A DNA stretch of 64,000 bases. Source: Drosophila pseudoobscura (taxonomy: Eukaryota; Arthropoda; Insecta; Diptera; Drosophilidae). A program made the position numbers and the translations under genes. Of the stretch, positions 22,763 through 36,242 are shown in pieces. Under the pieces are notes generated by a model. It was not told the origin of the DNA and did no database searches. It worked only from the letters and a program-made list of their open reading frames with translations. Numbering within the stretch: the stretch's first letter is position 1; each line of letters starts with the position of its first letter. The stretch spans positions 6,696,001-6,760,000 of the forward strand of contig NC_046680.1 of the NCBI RefSeq assembly GCF_009870125.1, read 5' to 3'.

Positions 22763-22982
22763 CGGTGAACATTTTTGGAAGGTGAAGAACAGAGCATTTT
22801 CAGTTTATTTCGACTGCGAACAGTGGAGAGTACATATATACGTGATCGCAGGTAGAATTTTGAGCGGCGTCAACGTTGTGATTATTTGAAGCTGCTGACA
22901 GAGGGCGATCGTTGAACTGGGACGTGACTGCAGTCGACCGAAAAACCGGTAACCGGGGTACCAGAGCACTCAAGTCGAATAT

Positions 22983-23699
22983 CTAATACGGTTTTAAGGC
23001 CCGAATGAACCAACATGTGCCACTTTTGGGGCAGAAGCCCAGCAAAGACATGTATTGCATCTGGAAGGAACTAAAGACCCAATCCTCGTCTTCGGGATCT
23101 GTGCCGTCTGGACCGGACAGCTCCCTGCGCAATGCGATCTTATAAGAGGCTACGCGAATCTCTTGGTGGTCAGGCACTTGGAGCCCAGTCTCCACCAGCT
23201 CATCCGGCTTAGGCGGCAAACGGCGTAGCAACACAATCTCCAGGTGCACGTGCAATAAGCTTCTGCCATCGTCGCATTCTTTCGTCTTCAAATGTATGGG
23301 TTTCGATAGCTCCAAGCCCTCTGGTCCCATCAGGTTGGCGTACACACTTTCCCTCTGGGCGATTCCGTACATGGTCAGGGAGAATTCCTCCGTGCAGAAG
23401 CTTCGAATGCGCTTCCAGTCTATGCGACGCACTGCCTCCAGCATCGCGAGGGTTGCCTGACACGTTCCCTCCAGGAATTCCTCCGCGCTGAAGTCCGGCC
23501 CGAGGATGTAGCGCAGCCTCCACAGGAGGTAGCGCTCCTGGAGATATAGCCGAGCCAGGTTCAGGTGGTCCTTGAGCTGGCTCACCTTTACAGGTGGCTC
23601 GTGGCTAAACTGTCGGCAGCACGGGGCCGGGCTTGGGGTAAATGGTTGCTTCCCTGCAACAATAATTTTGGTGGGGGCGCGCAAAACATTTAGGAACAT
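22983..23699 (-). CDS. MAIP1-like mitochondrial protein, paralogue 1
   Basis: A single frame of 238 residues from an ATG at 23699. The N-terminus (MFLNVLRAPTKIIVAGKQPF) is basic and lacks acidic residues, like a mitochondrial presequence. Around residues 50-115 it has ERYLLWRLRYILGPDFSAEE followed by FLEGTCQATLAMLEAVRR, which fits the family of human MAIP1/C2orf47 (m-AAA protease interacting protein), recalled as KLKLFLLWAYFDKEFS.. EFSEGAKQAF. MAIP1 binds the mitochondrial matrix protease AFG3L2 and aids assembly of the calcium uniporter regulator EMRE. The C-terminal strands (RVASYKIALRREL, DWVFSSFQMQY) also fit. Two more divergent relatives lie at 41658 and 50456. This copy keeps the family's features best, so it may be the ancestral one. 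The assignment is from pattern memory only. Confidence 0.65.
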   Translation of the reverse strand: MFLNVLRAPTKIIVAGKQPFTPSPAPCCRQFSHEPPVKVSQLKDHLNLARLYLQERYLLWRLRYILGPDFSAEEFLEGTCQATLAMLEAVRRIDWKRIRSFCTEEFSLTMYGIAQRESVYANLMGPEGLELSKPIHLKTKECDDGRSLLHVHLEIVLLRRLPPKPDELVETGLQVPDHQEIRVASYKIALRRELSGPDGTDPEDEDWVFSSFQMQYMSLLGFCPKSGTCWFIRALKPY

Positions 23700-23729
23700 T
23701 TTGGGGAAAATTATTAATTGGGAATCCTT

Positions 23730-23768
23730 TATATAAGTATGTATGTTTGACTGTATGCTCTCTCAGTT
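23730..23768 (+). promoter_or_regulatory. TATA box and initiator of the aminopeptidase gene
   Basis: TATATAAG at 23730-23737 and an initiator-like TCAGTT at 23763-23768 are about 35 bp apart. If transcription starts near 23765, the upstream ATGs at 23743 and 23755 are outside the mRNA and the ATG at 23782 is the start. The site lies in the short space between two head-to-head genes. Confidence 0.5.
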
Positions 23769-23781
23769 CCATTGCCACAGC

Positions 23782-26762
23782 ATGCTCGGATCTACTTCCA
23801 TGTACTGCCTGCTTTTACTGCTGATGCCTTCTGCCAGCCTGGCTGTCTACGATCATTATCGGCTGCCCACCGCCCTGGAGCCACAGCACTATGATATACG
23901 CATCCTGACCCACCTGAATGCCTCCGACCTGCGCTTCGAGGGGGCTGTGAGGATCGATCTGCTTGTCCTCCAGGCCACCAGAAACATCACGTTGCATGCG
24001 CGGAATTTGCGGATAGACAAGTCTGGCATTTCGCTTACTGGTGGAGAGGAGAGGCAGTGCCTCTCCGACATGGATATCGAGCTGAATGAGGTATACGACT
24101 ACTACACGCTGCACCTGTGTCGGGATCTGGAGTTGGGTCAGACCTACCAGCTGACGATGCACTTTGAGTCGTCGCTGAATGCAACAGAGTCGGGCTACTA
24201 CAACAGCTCCTACACGGACGCGGCATCCCAAGAGAAACAGTGAGTTTTGCGGCTCTTTGACAAACGATGGCCGGTTTCCTGATCGCACGTTTCATTTATT
24301 AGTTACTTGGCAGTCACACAGTTCTCTCCGACGTTTGCCCGCCAGGCGTTTCCCTGCTTCGATGAACCCCTATGGAAGGCCACTTTTAACGTGACCCTGG
24401 GCTACCACAAACGCTACACGGGCCTCAGCAACATGCCGATCCTCCAGTGCGGAAAGCAGTAAGTATACGATTATACTGATCCACTAAGTCTCTCTCTTCT
24501 TTTCATCGTCTCAGTGAAAGCCTCCTTGACTATGTCTGGTGCGAGCACGAACAACTGTCGAGGACATCCACCTACCTGGTGGCCTTTGCGGTCCACGATC
24601 TGACCAACGCGGCCACCGTGCAGAGCGACACCAAGAACAGGGTGATCTTCCGCAATTGGTTACAGCCCAAGGCGGTGGATCAGGCCAACTTTTCCATCGC
24701 CATGGCCCCAAGAGTTATCGGCTACTTTGAGGATCTCTTTCGGCTGGACTTTCCGCTGAGAAAGATCGACCAGCTGGCAGCGCCCACCCACAGGTTCTCG
24801 GCCATGGAGAACTGGGGACTGGTCACCTTCAAAGAGGCCAAGTTCGTGCACAGCCCGAATGATCTGCAGGTGGCAAGGGATGGCAAGGCCAAGACGTTGG
24901 CCCACGAGTATGCTCATCAGTGGTTCGGCAACCTCGTGACCATGAAATGGTGGAACGATCTCTGGCTGAAGGAGGGCCCATCCACGTACTTCGCGTATCT
25001 GGCCCTGGATGCCCTGCAGCCCGATTGGGGTTGCGGCGAGCGATTTATAGGCGATGACTTGGAACGTTTCTTTCTTCAGGATTCGGCCAGCTCGGCGCGC
25101 GCCATTTCCCGAGAGGTGAAGGATCCTGCGCAGATCCTCGGGCAGTTCTCAGAGTACGTCTATAAGAAGGGCGCCCTGATCATGCGCATGCTGCACAAGA
25201 TGATCGGCGAGGAGGCCTTCTTGCTGGCCATTCGCTCCTATCTCTCCGTACACTCCTTCGGAAATGTGGAGCAGGCTCATCTGTGGCAGTCCATGCAGGC
25301 GGCAGCCGTGGAGGAGAAGGTTCTACCCCCTGACTTCAATCTTGGTCGAGCCATGGACTCGTGGACGCTGCAGGGGGGCTATCCACTGGTCAACGCTGTT
25401 CGGGACTACGAAACGGGAAGCGTGAGCCTCAATCAAACGAGATTTTACCTGGAGAAAGGCCTGAGGGAAGGCGCCGCCACAGGCAACTGCTGGTGGGTGC
25501 CGCTGAGTTTGGTCTCCCAAAACGATCCCGACTTTGAGCGCACTCGTCCCCAGTCTTGGCTGGAGTGTCCCACCTCTGCACACACAGTGGAACTACCCCT
25601 CAGTACAGCACGCAATGAGTGGTTCATTCTGAATCCCCAGGTCAGTGTCATCTATCGGGTGAACTATGACGAGCACAACTGGAGGATGATCATCAGTACT
25701 CTGGCAAATGATCCAAGCTTTGGGGGCATCCCCGTGTACAACAGAGTCCAGCTAATGGATGATCTGATGGCCTTGGGTGCGGTAAAACTCCTCAGCTACG
25801 ACTGGGCCTTCGACCTTTTCGAGTATCTGCAGAGGGAGGAGGAGTTCCTGCCCTGGAAGAGAAGTCTGGGCCTCTTAGACCGCCTTGGAATGTTATTGAG
25901 TGGTCGGCAGGCAACAGAGTTCAAGGTAGGGTCGAAGATGGTCCTTTTAGGACTTTATTCTATCACCGTTTCTTCCAGGTTTACATGGCAAAGCTCCTCA
26001 CAGCGCCGTATAGCCGCCTGCCCAAGCTGGGCGCCATCACGAGTATGGCCTCGACCAACAGGGAGGTGTCCTTAATGCGGCTGATCTACGCTCAGGCCTG
26101 TCGCTACCGCGTGGACGACTGCGTGGCCCAGGCCAGGCAGGCCTTTTTGCGAGATTCAAATGGTTTCCTGGAGCTTCCCGCCGACTTGCAGGAGGTGGCC
26201 TACTGCACCGCCATCGAGCAGGGCGGCGAAGCGAACTTCCAGCACGTGATGCAGCTCTTCAGGAACTCGACGAATGCCCCCCAGCAGGGAATCTATGCGT
26301 CGGCTCTTGGCTGCAGCCGCAACATCAGTCTGCTTGGGGAGTTCCTCGACTACACGCTCCAGTCCGAGAAGGAAGAAGTCAGCGATTGCTACATGCTGAC
26401 CGTGAAGACCGCACTGACACGTGAGAACGTGGCCATCGAGGCGGCCGACCACATTCTGTCCCATGCCAAAAGACTCACGTAAGTGTGGGGGGAAATTAAG
26501 CCAAAAGAACACCGAAAAACCGAATAATTGATGACTTTTTCACAGCGAAAAGTTCAAGAAACGGCAGCTGACGAGCCTCCTGCAGACCCTGGCTGGAAAT
26601 CTGTACAGACCCGAAGATTCGGCAAGACTGAAGGAGCAATTGAAGGACCTGAAGCAGTTCGAGGAGCCCCTCCAGAAAGCCCTCGATATGGTGAAGGTGA
26701 ACCAGCAATGGCAAAGGGATTGCTCCGGCGATTTCAGCCAGGCTCTGGGGAGGCATATCTAA
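23782..26762 (+). CDS. Secreted M1-family zinc aminopeptidase
   Basis: Five exons: 23782-24239, 24303-24458, 24515-25925, 25979-26478 and 26546-26762; about 913 residues. I chose the ATG at 23782 because a TATA box and initiator place transcription start near 23765 and because it gives a clean signal peptide ([20 protein letters not shown]); the ATG at 23743 would add 13 residues. The exopeptidase motif is SAMEN (family: GAMEN) near residue 302. The zinc site is HEYAH (335-339) with the third ligand in LKEGPS (Glu about 358). A Tyr in [15 protein letters not shown] fits the transition-state tyrosine. All catalytic residues are present. It should remove N-terminal residues from peptides outside the cell. 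There is no hydrophobic C-terminus, so no GPI anchor is evident, unlike many insect gut M1 enzymes. The melanogaster relative may be CG3502 (from memory). Confidence 0.92.
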
Positions 26763-26784
26763 GAACCATACACAGCCCATGTCC

Positions 26785-26790
26785 AATAAA
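26785..26790 (+). terminator. Poly(A) signal of the aminopeptidase gene
   Basis: AATAAA 22 bases after the TAA stop codon. It implies a very short 3' untranslated region. Confidence 0.6.
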
Positions 26791-29700
26791 CGGGGAAATC
26801 CCCCTCCTTTCGCAAGTTCTTGAAGGAACGAACGTAGTCCGAGCCAAATGGCGACACGCGTCAAGTCAGTCTCAGGCTCAGGGCTGTCAGGGCCCCCTTG
26901 TTCTTGGTATTAATTAAGGCAATGGTGATGAAATCTTGGAACTAGCATTGAAAGGAGGAGCTGGCCTCACGGGCTGTCAGAAACGGGCCCTGTCCCGGCT
27001 TTGACTTGTAAATTGCTTGACACGGGACACACACCGACACTATCCATCTCTCCACCTCTCCAGTCCCTGGACTCCGCCTCGGAACACAAACAGACGTTCT
27101 GGCATTTGACGTTTACACGGGTACGTCATAACATGTCCTGCCCTCCCCCCATGGGTGGAAATCGGAATCGAAATGGAGATGGCAGTGCCAGTGGCACTGG
27201 ATCAGGAGATGAACAATGGGAAAAAGTTGTCCCCGCCATTTACTTATCCCTTTTGTTTGGCTTGGAGCTACTCCGAGCTGCTGTCATCTCTGCTCCATCG
27301 ACGGCTGCCAATTAGTGAAATTAATCGTTTGCAATTGATGTGCCAAAGGGATAAATGGATGGCACTGGCAACAGGAGACGAGACTTAGGGCATCAATCAG
27401 TTGAAAGTATCTGTCAGCTTCCACTATTATGAGGGCATTGTGCAATCTTGTATCAATTACACATCACAATGCATTTGACAACAGATCTAGGCTACTACTG
27501 CGAGTATAAGCAGGCAATTAGAAACAATTGACTGAACTAAATGGATATAGATTGACATTGAGGGGATTCCTGCCCAAAGAGATAATTGTAGATTGGGTAA
27601 TCCTTGCTTTCGCTTTAAAGCAAATGCCTTCGAGTACTCATTGGAAAACCATTGATGATGAAACCACAAAGAGAATCGTTGGTCATACATATGTAAGCCA
27701 ATAAAGGTTCGAGTATATGTACAGAGTACATATCACATAAATATGTGTACATAGTTTCTTCATTGCATTCATAAATGCAAATGAAAAGTGGCGCTGTCCT
27801 GTCAGATAAATTAACGCTATTAATGCTTGTTAAAAGCGGTTATTAAATTAATTAAATGTGATGTCAGCTGGACGTGTGTGCGCTCTGTGGCCCAGTGTAC
27901 GAGCGGGAGTACGGCTCTGAGCACACACGGATGCGAGTACGGACACGGACTATTGTATTTTAAATATTTATGCTGGACATTGGCATTTTAGCGCTACTTT
28001 TTGCTTATTTATTTATCACAAATTAATTGAATTGGAGCGTCGCGAGCGTCGCGAGCGGAGTGGCAGCTTAATATCGTTCACCTGTCAAATTATTTGCCAC
28101 AGGCACCAGACATCAGACATCAGGCATCAGACATCCATGAAATTGTTATGGAAATAGCCGTCGAAAATCCAAGTCGGCCACAGACCACAGGACATTTCTA
28201 GCTGTCCTACTCCTTTGGAGCTCCCATTAACAATCGATATATTTTCATTGGCCCCATCCCCAGCCGCAGCCCCAGTCCCAGCCTTGGGAGGGGTCATGCA
28301 AGCAATTTGTGGGCAAAGTTTTATGTTTGGTTAGCCCTTTGCATTGTCTGTTGCCCAAACGGCAGGAGGAGCTTGAGTGCAGGAGACAGTAGACAGGATT
28401 GCAGCTCCTTCGATCCCCCGACTTGCCTGCAGTTTGTGGCTCCTTCCGATGCCGGCTGCAGCTTAGCATAAAATCAAATTTCGTTGCTTAATTAATATGC
28501 ATTCAGTGTCGGGGCCAGAACAAGGATCAAATTATGTAATAGCCGCATTAAAATTGAATTTCTCGAATGCGTGCCTCGTGGATAGTCGTAGCTCCATCTA
28601 TATCTATTCCTCTACGCCTGTGTGTGTGTGTGTGTGTGGGTGGAATTGTATTTCTGTGCACGTGGCACGAATGCAGGCACCACCATCATAACATCGAGAG
28701 CACTAGTCCATTGGAAAATGGTCTAATTATCCGTAATTGAATACGACATGGTTAGTCGATAGTCGGCAGTCGGTAGTCGGTAGTCGGTTGCCCCCCGCCC
28801 CGCTCTCTAAGTGGAAGCAATTATTTGTCTGTAGCTTCGATTGCAATTCAATTCAAGTGTTTAGATTATCAATTCCTTCCGTCGATTGTCGATTACGCCG
28901 TGCGGTCCTAGTGGCAATCAGTGTTCAAGCAATCGTTGCTCCATAATCCCCAGCAAATGCCAGTGCAGTCCGTCTTATTGATAGTTTTCGATGATATCAG
29001 AAATGAGAATTTTCGGTTTTCATCTGCTATATAAGCGTATTAACAGAGTATCCATACAGCTATCTGGGATCAAACTTTAAACAGCTGTTTGCATGCAGCA
29101 GCATAAATCTTCATGAATATGGAGGCCCTGATGTCTCTGGATGACTTTCCAGGGACTTGAAATATATTTCAATTACGAGCAGAGCTCCTGGCATTCCTGG
29201 CACTTTCTGCTTGCCTGCCATTCGATCGGATGTCGATGCTTTTTATTGTCTAACTTGTGTAAGTATTACATTTTGTGTATGCCATAAATTAGGGCATAAG
29301 AGGCAATGGCTGGGAAATGGCTGTTCTTTGTTCATTGTTTTAATACCGACCAGAGAAAATAAATTCATTAAAAACTTTTTGGCCAATGCAAAAATCCCTT
29401 TTATTGACTTTTCAGTTGCGTGTGGGTTTTGTGAGGGGGGAATGTGCAAATATTTATGTACGAGTATTTCGGCTAAAACTGCATGTTTCGACTGGATACT
29501 CGAACCGAATCGATTTGCTGACCAAATGAGTATATCTCTCTCTGCTTTCCACCGGCCTTTTTCCCTTTATCATAATCAGAATGGAAAACTTTGCCTTACT
29601 TTTACATTTATTGCTTCCTGCCCAGGCAGCCCTTTTGCCTGGCTGCAGTTTTCTTTGAATTTTATGAAAAAGAAATAGAACGTGAAAACTATTTCTTGTT

Positions 29701-31392
29701 TTCCACTTTTCCTGCTGCTTCTGCTCCCTGTGCTGCCTGTGCTCCCTGTGCTGGTGCCGCCAGGCAAGGAGACATTCAAGAAAGTTCTCAGGAATCGCCA
29801 CAGAAGTAGATGCTATGCTGCAACACCAGAGGCGGGGGACCAGAAACCCAAAAACTTCCACTTGTCCGGCGATTGGGCAGTGGGCAGAGGAGGAGCAACT
29901 GCAACTGCCAGGATTTCCAGAGAGATGGCAACTTACAAATTTAGATTACGAGCGAACACAATTGCCACACATGTTTGCACAAATGCTGGCAAGATTGTTT
30001 AATTTCGTTTAATTAAATTGCAAATATTTTATTGTTGCAACAGCATTTTCCCCTTGTAGACCTTAAATTTTCTGTGGCAACATATGCACCACCCCATGCC
30101 CCGACCACTACGACTGCCACTACCACTGCCACTACCACAGCTGCTGTTGCTGTTGCAGTTGCAATTGCCCTGGGTGTGTGTGTGTGTGTTTGTGCGAGGA
30201 CTTTAAAGAGTTGTGAGAACAGATAAAACGTGGCATTTAAAACAGTTTTCAGGCTGCTTGTTAAAGTTGAATTTTGAAAGGCTTTGCCACGGTTGAATGG
30301 CCTCGAATCGATTGCGATTTGGGGGGATATATTCATGGGTTGGGATATCGAGATCTCCAAGAATTTCGGAGGTAGGTCCAATAGAAGTAAAATGAGGGAC
30401 AAAAGGGAGGATGCCCGCAGGAATTTGATCCACTCGAGTGATTAATAACAATACTGCTATGGTTATGGTTATGGCTAATTCCCACTAAATCGATAAGCAA
30501 TCATCGAAATGGCACTCCTCGACACCTCTATAAATATTGAGAGTGTCAGGCACTTGATGCTAATGCAAATTCAGTCCGCTGCCAGCCATGTCCGTAACCC
30601 CATGCCTCAATAATTCACTTGACCACCTCAACGAGCACTTGATTGGCTCCGCTCCGAGTGGGGCACTGATGGGGGGGTGGCTGGAATAGCAGAGTCATCT
30701 CCCTGGCACGACCTTGGCAGTGCAAAACAAATCCCCCCGGCATCGGGCTTGGATGGAGGTAGATGGTCTCCCTCCTCCCCCTTTTCCTTGTTGAGTTTCT
30801 CCGCCTCTTTCTTCGTGCTTCTTTTAAGTGCCCCTTGTAGTTGTTGCCGTTGTCGTTATTTGTGTTTGCTCTGGCTTCTCTGGCAACAGAACAGAACCAA
30901 AAAAGAAAAACACTTTTAGCACGCATCGAGGAGGAAAACCAATAGAGCAGTGCAGACCAGACCCCAAAGAGCCATTCAATACATTCCATCTGCCCATCTA
31001 CCTATCGAACCTTCGTGGTATCTTCTGGCATGGCCTCTCAGGAACTGTCCTGCTCACAATTCGATCACCAAAAAGGATTACTATTTGTAAAGATGGTGGC
31101 TATAATCGGTCTTGCCAAGGGGCACTTTTCTGCTTGCAACATGTTCTGGTAATTACCCATTCCCTCCCTCTGTGTGGAGTGTGGGGGTGGCACTACTTCC
31201 ACACTCTTCCCATATTCATGAATCCGTCATGACTCATGACAACTCATCAAATTTTAAAGCATATTTACGGGCGGCTGCTCATTATTTTGATGCGCTTTGG
31301 CAAATGGATGGCCCAAATGGCTGGGTGGATGGCGGTGGGAGAGTCGGAGTGCCGGAGAATAACATGAAAACTGGAACTGTGTTGCACACACA

Positions 31393-31419
31393 CGAGTACG
31401 AGTACGAGTACGAGTACGA
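31393..31419. repeat. GAGTAC tandem repeat
   Basis: Four to five copies of the hexamer CGAGTA in a row. Confidence 0.85.
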
Positions 31420-32026
31420 ATATATGCAAATTAAACAGACCGCTTTTATTCGCCGGCACATTCTGACATCAAATTTGATTGTCTGCACTGTGCTCCCATC
31501 CCATGCCATCCCATCCCATCCCCATGTATAGTCCCATTCTCTCCATCATTCTATTCCATCCATCCACGGCTTTCCCACAGCCGTATTCAAGCCGGAGTCC
31601 CAACCTCTGTGTGAAATCCATACGTGAATGCATATGCATGAAACGGCATTATTTCGATGCTGCAAACAATAGAGGGAAAGATCCGAATCTCTGCTGCCTG
31701 GCACCTTCCTGTTCCTACTCCTGGTGCTGCTCCTCCTCCTGCCTGGACATGGACAAAACAACGCGTCATCCTGCCATTGTGCTAAACGCAACGGGTGGTC
31801 CACAACCCCATCTCCCCCAGGATGCTGGGGGGCGGAGTGGAGTGGAGGATTTGGCCACAATTCATGCGGCTGCATTTGCCTAAGCGCCAAATATTAATGA
31901 CGATGCGACGGCGTTGACGAAGTCTGAAATATCATCTTTGAATGCGACGTCGGGTGTTGATTTTAATGAGGGACAGACAGACAGAAGCACCAGGGATCTC
32001 AGGGAGGAGTATGCCGATGGGGACAC

Positions 32027-32061
32027 GACAGGCGACAGGCGACAGGCGACAGGCGACAGGG
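32027..32061. repeat. GACAGGC tandem repeat
   Basis: Five copies of a 7-bp unit (GACAGGC), the last ending GACAGGG. Confidence 0.85.
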
Positions 32062-33216
32062 TAATGCAACCAATTTTTCTTTCTAGTCCTCAAAATTAGG
32101 GGTGTTTATTATTTTTGATTGCCGGCACGCGTCTCGTCTGACAATAATAAAGGACGTCGAAAAATAGCCCCTGGAAGGGCTGAAGTGTCCCATTGTTGGG
32201 CTTCAAATTGATAGCGCGTGTGCAAATTTCTTGCCTTTTCTTCCTGTGGTACCCTGCCCCCGCAGAGGGTATACTGAAACGGAATAAAGGACGCTGCAAG
32301 TAGCCGAAAAGCTCTGATGATTGCAACGAAGGGTATCCAAAGTCTCGGCCCTTGGCCATCAACGTTCCCTGTCGTTTTTATTGCCTTTGTTTTGTAGGCC
32401 TTCGAGGGCTTTGTTTATTGCCTAATGACTCATTTCTTGTCTGCAGAGCCAGCCTTTTGTTTCGCTCACAGACACCTCCTCGCGGAAGCGGACAAGTTGC
32501 TGGTGTGAAAAGCCAAACAAACACGCAGCAAATTATTTGGGACCCTGAAAAGCGAACGAGGAGCCCGGGACAGGGAGAGTGTGACTGCGACTGCGACTGG
32601 GTGCATTGTCTGAGAGTGCCCCGAGTATCTGGCCAAATGGCACGTTCTGATTTCTTTCGAGTGGAGTCAGAGCTGACGGTGGAAGTGGACTTCAGTCCAC
32701 CCACTTGACGACGCGACGCGACGCATTCACAGATGCTTGCACTCGCAATTAGCGCAAATCATGCGATGCCTGATGGGGCTCTTGGGGCCCCTCAATTTAG
32801 CGCTCAACATGCAATTGAACGACACATGTTCTCCATCTCAGGCAGTGGAGTCAAGAGCACCGCAACGGGACTAATTTCCAAAGATAAACAGATAAATATT
32901 GGGAGCGTATCAGGGTGCAAAGTAAAGGCTACTTGGATTTTTAGTTCCCAAGATCCCAAGGGTTCCAGATCCGAGTTGATCAAGAATTCCTCAACGAATG
33001 AAATCTGTCTGCCCTGGAACTCTACGATTCATATCTGCATCCAGTCTTCGGTAGAGTTTCGCAAATTAAAATTTCGTATGCAAAGATTACGACTCCTTTT
33101 TTCTTGGACTCTTTCGTTGTTCTCCTCACATGCCCGGAACCACTCGACTATACGGCTCTTAATGCCTTTTTCTACTCTTGAGTGTATTACTCTCTCTTTC
33201 GCTCTTTGTTTGTTTA

Positions 33217-33249
33217 CTTCTTCGTCTTCGTCTTCGTCTTCATCTTCAT
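33217..33249. repeat. TTCGTC/TTCATC triplet-type repeat
   Basis: Imperfect hexamer repeat that creates acidic or Ser-rich spurious frames. Confidence 0.8.
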
Positions 33250-36216
33250 TTTCTCGTGCCTTCTGCTGGGTACCGTAAAGCATTCTTATCGCTGCTGGTA
33301 GCATTTCCGTTCCTTCTTACTCGTGCATTTTTCATTTCCGCCTCAGCGTCGCGGCACTTCCCTTCATTTTTCACACATTCAGAGCAGCACCCCAACCCGA
33401 GCCCCACCGCCACCCCACCCGTCGCTAAGCAGGGGCTACCCATATATTTCGCATTTATATTATTTCGCAATGTTTATTTCACTCGGAGAACTCTCTCTGT
33501 GGGCCCTTCCTGACACTCTCGCTTAAGCCTTTAAGGAATTGACTGTCCGAGTGGGCTTCCCTTTTTCGTCTGCGATGAAACTTAAAGATTAAAGTGCTGG
33601 CCATTTCCCTGCGGAGCCGCTGTCCGCTGTCCGGTGTTCGGTGTCCCCATCCGTTACACTGCCATTACGAGTATGATTGTCGTGTGGAAAATATTGTCTG
33701 GTCGACAATTTTAGGGAACATTGTCGCTGGGCGCCATTTCAGCCGCAGACAACGACCACGACATCGGGAATGGGAATGAAAATGATGCCATTGTCATTAG
33801 AGTAGCAGGCCTTCTCGACCAGAAATCTCCAACTCCAATCGGATCCCGGACCCGGAGCTTGACTCTGGCTCCGTCTCCGTCTCTGCCACTGACTATGGCA
33901 TGGGGCCCATGGCAGCTAAAAGGCAATTCCAGAAATTACTATTTGCATTATTTTCACGACAATGCCACGGCCAATTCATGGCAAATAGAACGGAAACGAT
34001 TCCGGCGTACTCGTACAAGTGAAAGAAAATCTGGGGAGCAGCTGCTACAATTGACGGCGTCTGGGGAAAGATGAAAATTGATTTTAATGCCAGAAATTAT
34101 GTTATTTGCGCATGTTATGGACACACCCGTACAGGAAGTGGCAGGACAAGAGCACCGCACAAAAAAGGAGGCAAATAAAGGCCCAAAGAACTCGGGGAAG
34201 TGCTGGGAAGCCCACATGCCACCACCCCAGCCCATAATAATTATGATTATGAACTCGACTAAATTACAAACGACTTACGTGTGAATGCGTCCTCCCTGGG
34301 ACTCGCAGATAACGGGGATGCTGGAGTCCTGGAGGTATCGGTTGTTAATGGGAATTTGATAAGTCGAAATGATTGGCGAAATGATTAGAGGAAGTACATA
34401 TATATTGTGGGGATACAGTGATTATAAGAAATCCTTGACTCTAGGCTAAGAGGAGTATTAATTTTTGGCCTTTACTGCACTTCGAAGTACCTCCCAGATC
34501 TGTCCTGCACATCATATCGCTTACTTGCTTTGTCAACAACAATTTATTTGGCCAATTCCCTGGCCAAACAATCGCCCAGTTTGATGCAATTAAGGGAAAT
34601 GCATAAAAAATGGGGGGCACCCTCCCCCAAAAATAAGAAGGAGAAAGCCCAGTCGCCGAGGAGAGAACTTTTGCTGGCCGCATCATAAAAGCGACTGGCA
34701 CAATCTGCTACGTCTTCAGTTCTCGGAGAGCCCCCCCCCCCCCATCCAGGATGAGTGGAGTCGTGCAGAAGAACTTTGCAACTTTCCGACATCCAATTGC
34801 ATTGGTCGCTGGCTCTGTGTTTAATTTGTGTGATTTATTTGTTCAGCCTGTGGGCCAACTTTTTGACTTTGCTTGCCTTAATTTTTATCCTCTTTTTTTG
34901 GCTTTTACTTATCTGGCCGAATGACGACGATGACTTTTGATTTCTTGGCAGAAAGAGTCAGAGCCAGAGCCAGAGATGGAGCAGGAGCTGGAGCGGGAGG
35001 ATTGGCTGTAGAATTGGCTGGAGCTGGGGAATCGGTGGCGTTCTATGCGTTTTCCTGATTCCGGGCCATAAATCAAAAGAAAACTTTGTCACTTGAGCTT
35101 TTTGACTTGTGAAAGTTGTGGTTCCTGTCGCTCCTCTCGCGCTGTCTCCTTCGCTCTCGTTCTCGCCGCTGCACTCGATTCTGTGTGCTGTATGCTGGCT
35201 CTCTCGCTCTAATCGATTTCAAGTTTATGTTGCCGAAACAATAACAATAAAAATTGACAATGCCGAGGCGACGGTGACGGCGACGGCGACGGGGACAGGG
35301 ACGGGGACGTCGACGGCGGCTCATAAAATTTTATTACAAAAAGGAAACGAACGCCATTGACATACGTAAACTGATTCGCGCCTCTCTCTGGGGGAAGCCC
35401 CCGAGCACGATTCCGAATGCCAAATGCGAAATCAATGTCGTGGTTCCTTCACCCAGTCCCCAGTCCCCCACTCCCCCACACCCCCACACCCCCTATCCTC
35501 ATTTCTGTTTTCGTCCTGCTGCCAGTACCCCATTTCGACGGTCCTGCTCCATTTATTCTATTTGCATGTTGCATTGTTATACCCTCCCCAAGCGAGGGCT
35601 GTGTTGGCTTTGGTCTAAGGGTTCGGCTCTGATCGACTCGGTATATACTGAATACTTGCATGGGTCCGTTTCCTGCACAAATCCTGCGGCCCCAAGCAGG
35701 CACCAAGCGTATAGTCGCCTCCGAAGGGTATCGCAACTTCGTTTTGAGTAAAACTAATGTAATTTTTTGTTGTTTGTTCCATTTGTTGCTGCTCCCGCTG
35801 CCGCTGCCGCTGCCGCACATGATTTGCCTTTCACCCAAGCGGCAGGAGACAGAGAGCATGCCCCAGTCCCGGATTCAGTCAGGGCTTCAGCTCAAGACCC
35901 ACTGGCTGCCCTGTTGCCACTCGCCTTCGTTCCAGCCGCAGGGCACATTGCTCCAAAAATGTCAAAGTGCCGCCGCTGACACCGCTGGGCCTTTGTGGCC
36001 AGAGACGTGGGAGTGGGGGCGGGGGGCTGAGAGGCAGGACAAGGGCGCGAGGATGTTTAACATGTGCGAAGCGGGGGTGGTAGAGGTGTGCGTGTGTGCA
36101 AGTGTGCAAGTGTGCATGTGTGCATGTGTGTGTTTGGCTGTGACACCCGCGAGAAATGCCTCGCATTTTTTCTCTATTTTTGACCCACTTTGCTTTGTCG
36201 TCAGCAATGTTGTCTC

Positions 36217-36242
36217 CTGCTGCTGCTGCTGCTGCTGCTGCT
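36217..36242. repeat. CTG trinucleotide repeat
   Basis: About eight uninterrupted CTG units. A CAG run lies at 36445-36464. Confidence 0.85.

Noticed and set aside
29682-30002. Frame starting with a Leu/Pro-rich signal-peptide-like run
   Set aside because: The first codon is GTG, not ATG. The hydrophobic run comes from a CTGCTTCTGCTCC-type repeat, and the remainder looks random.
30615-30989. Arg/Lys-rich minus-strand frame in the large non-coding stretch
   Set aside because: It has no start context, no homologue I recognise and codon use unlike the neighbouring genes.
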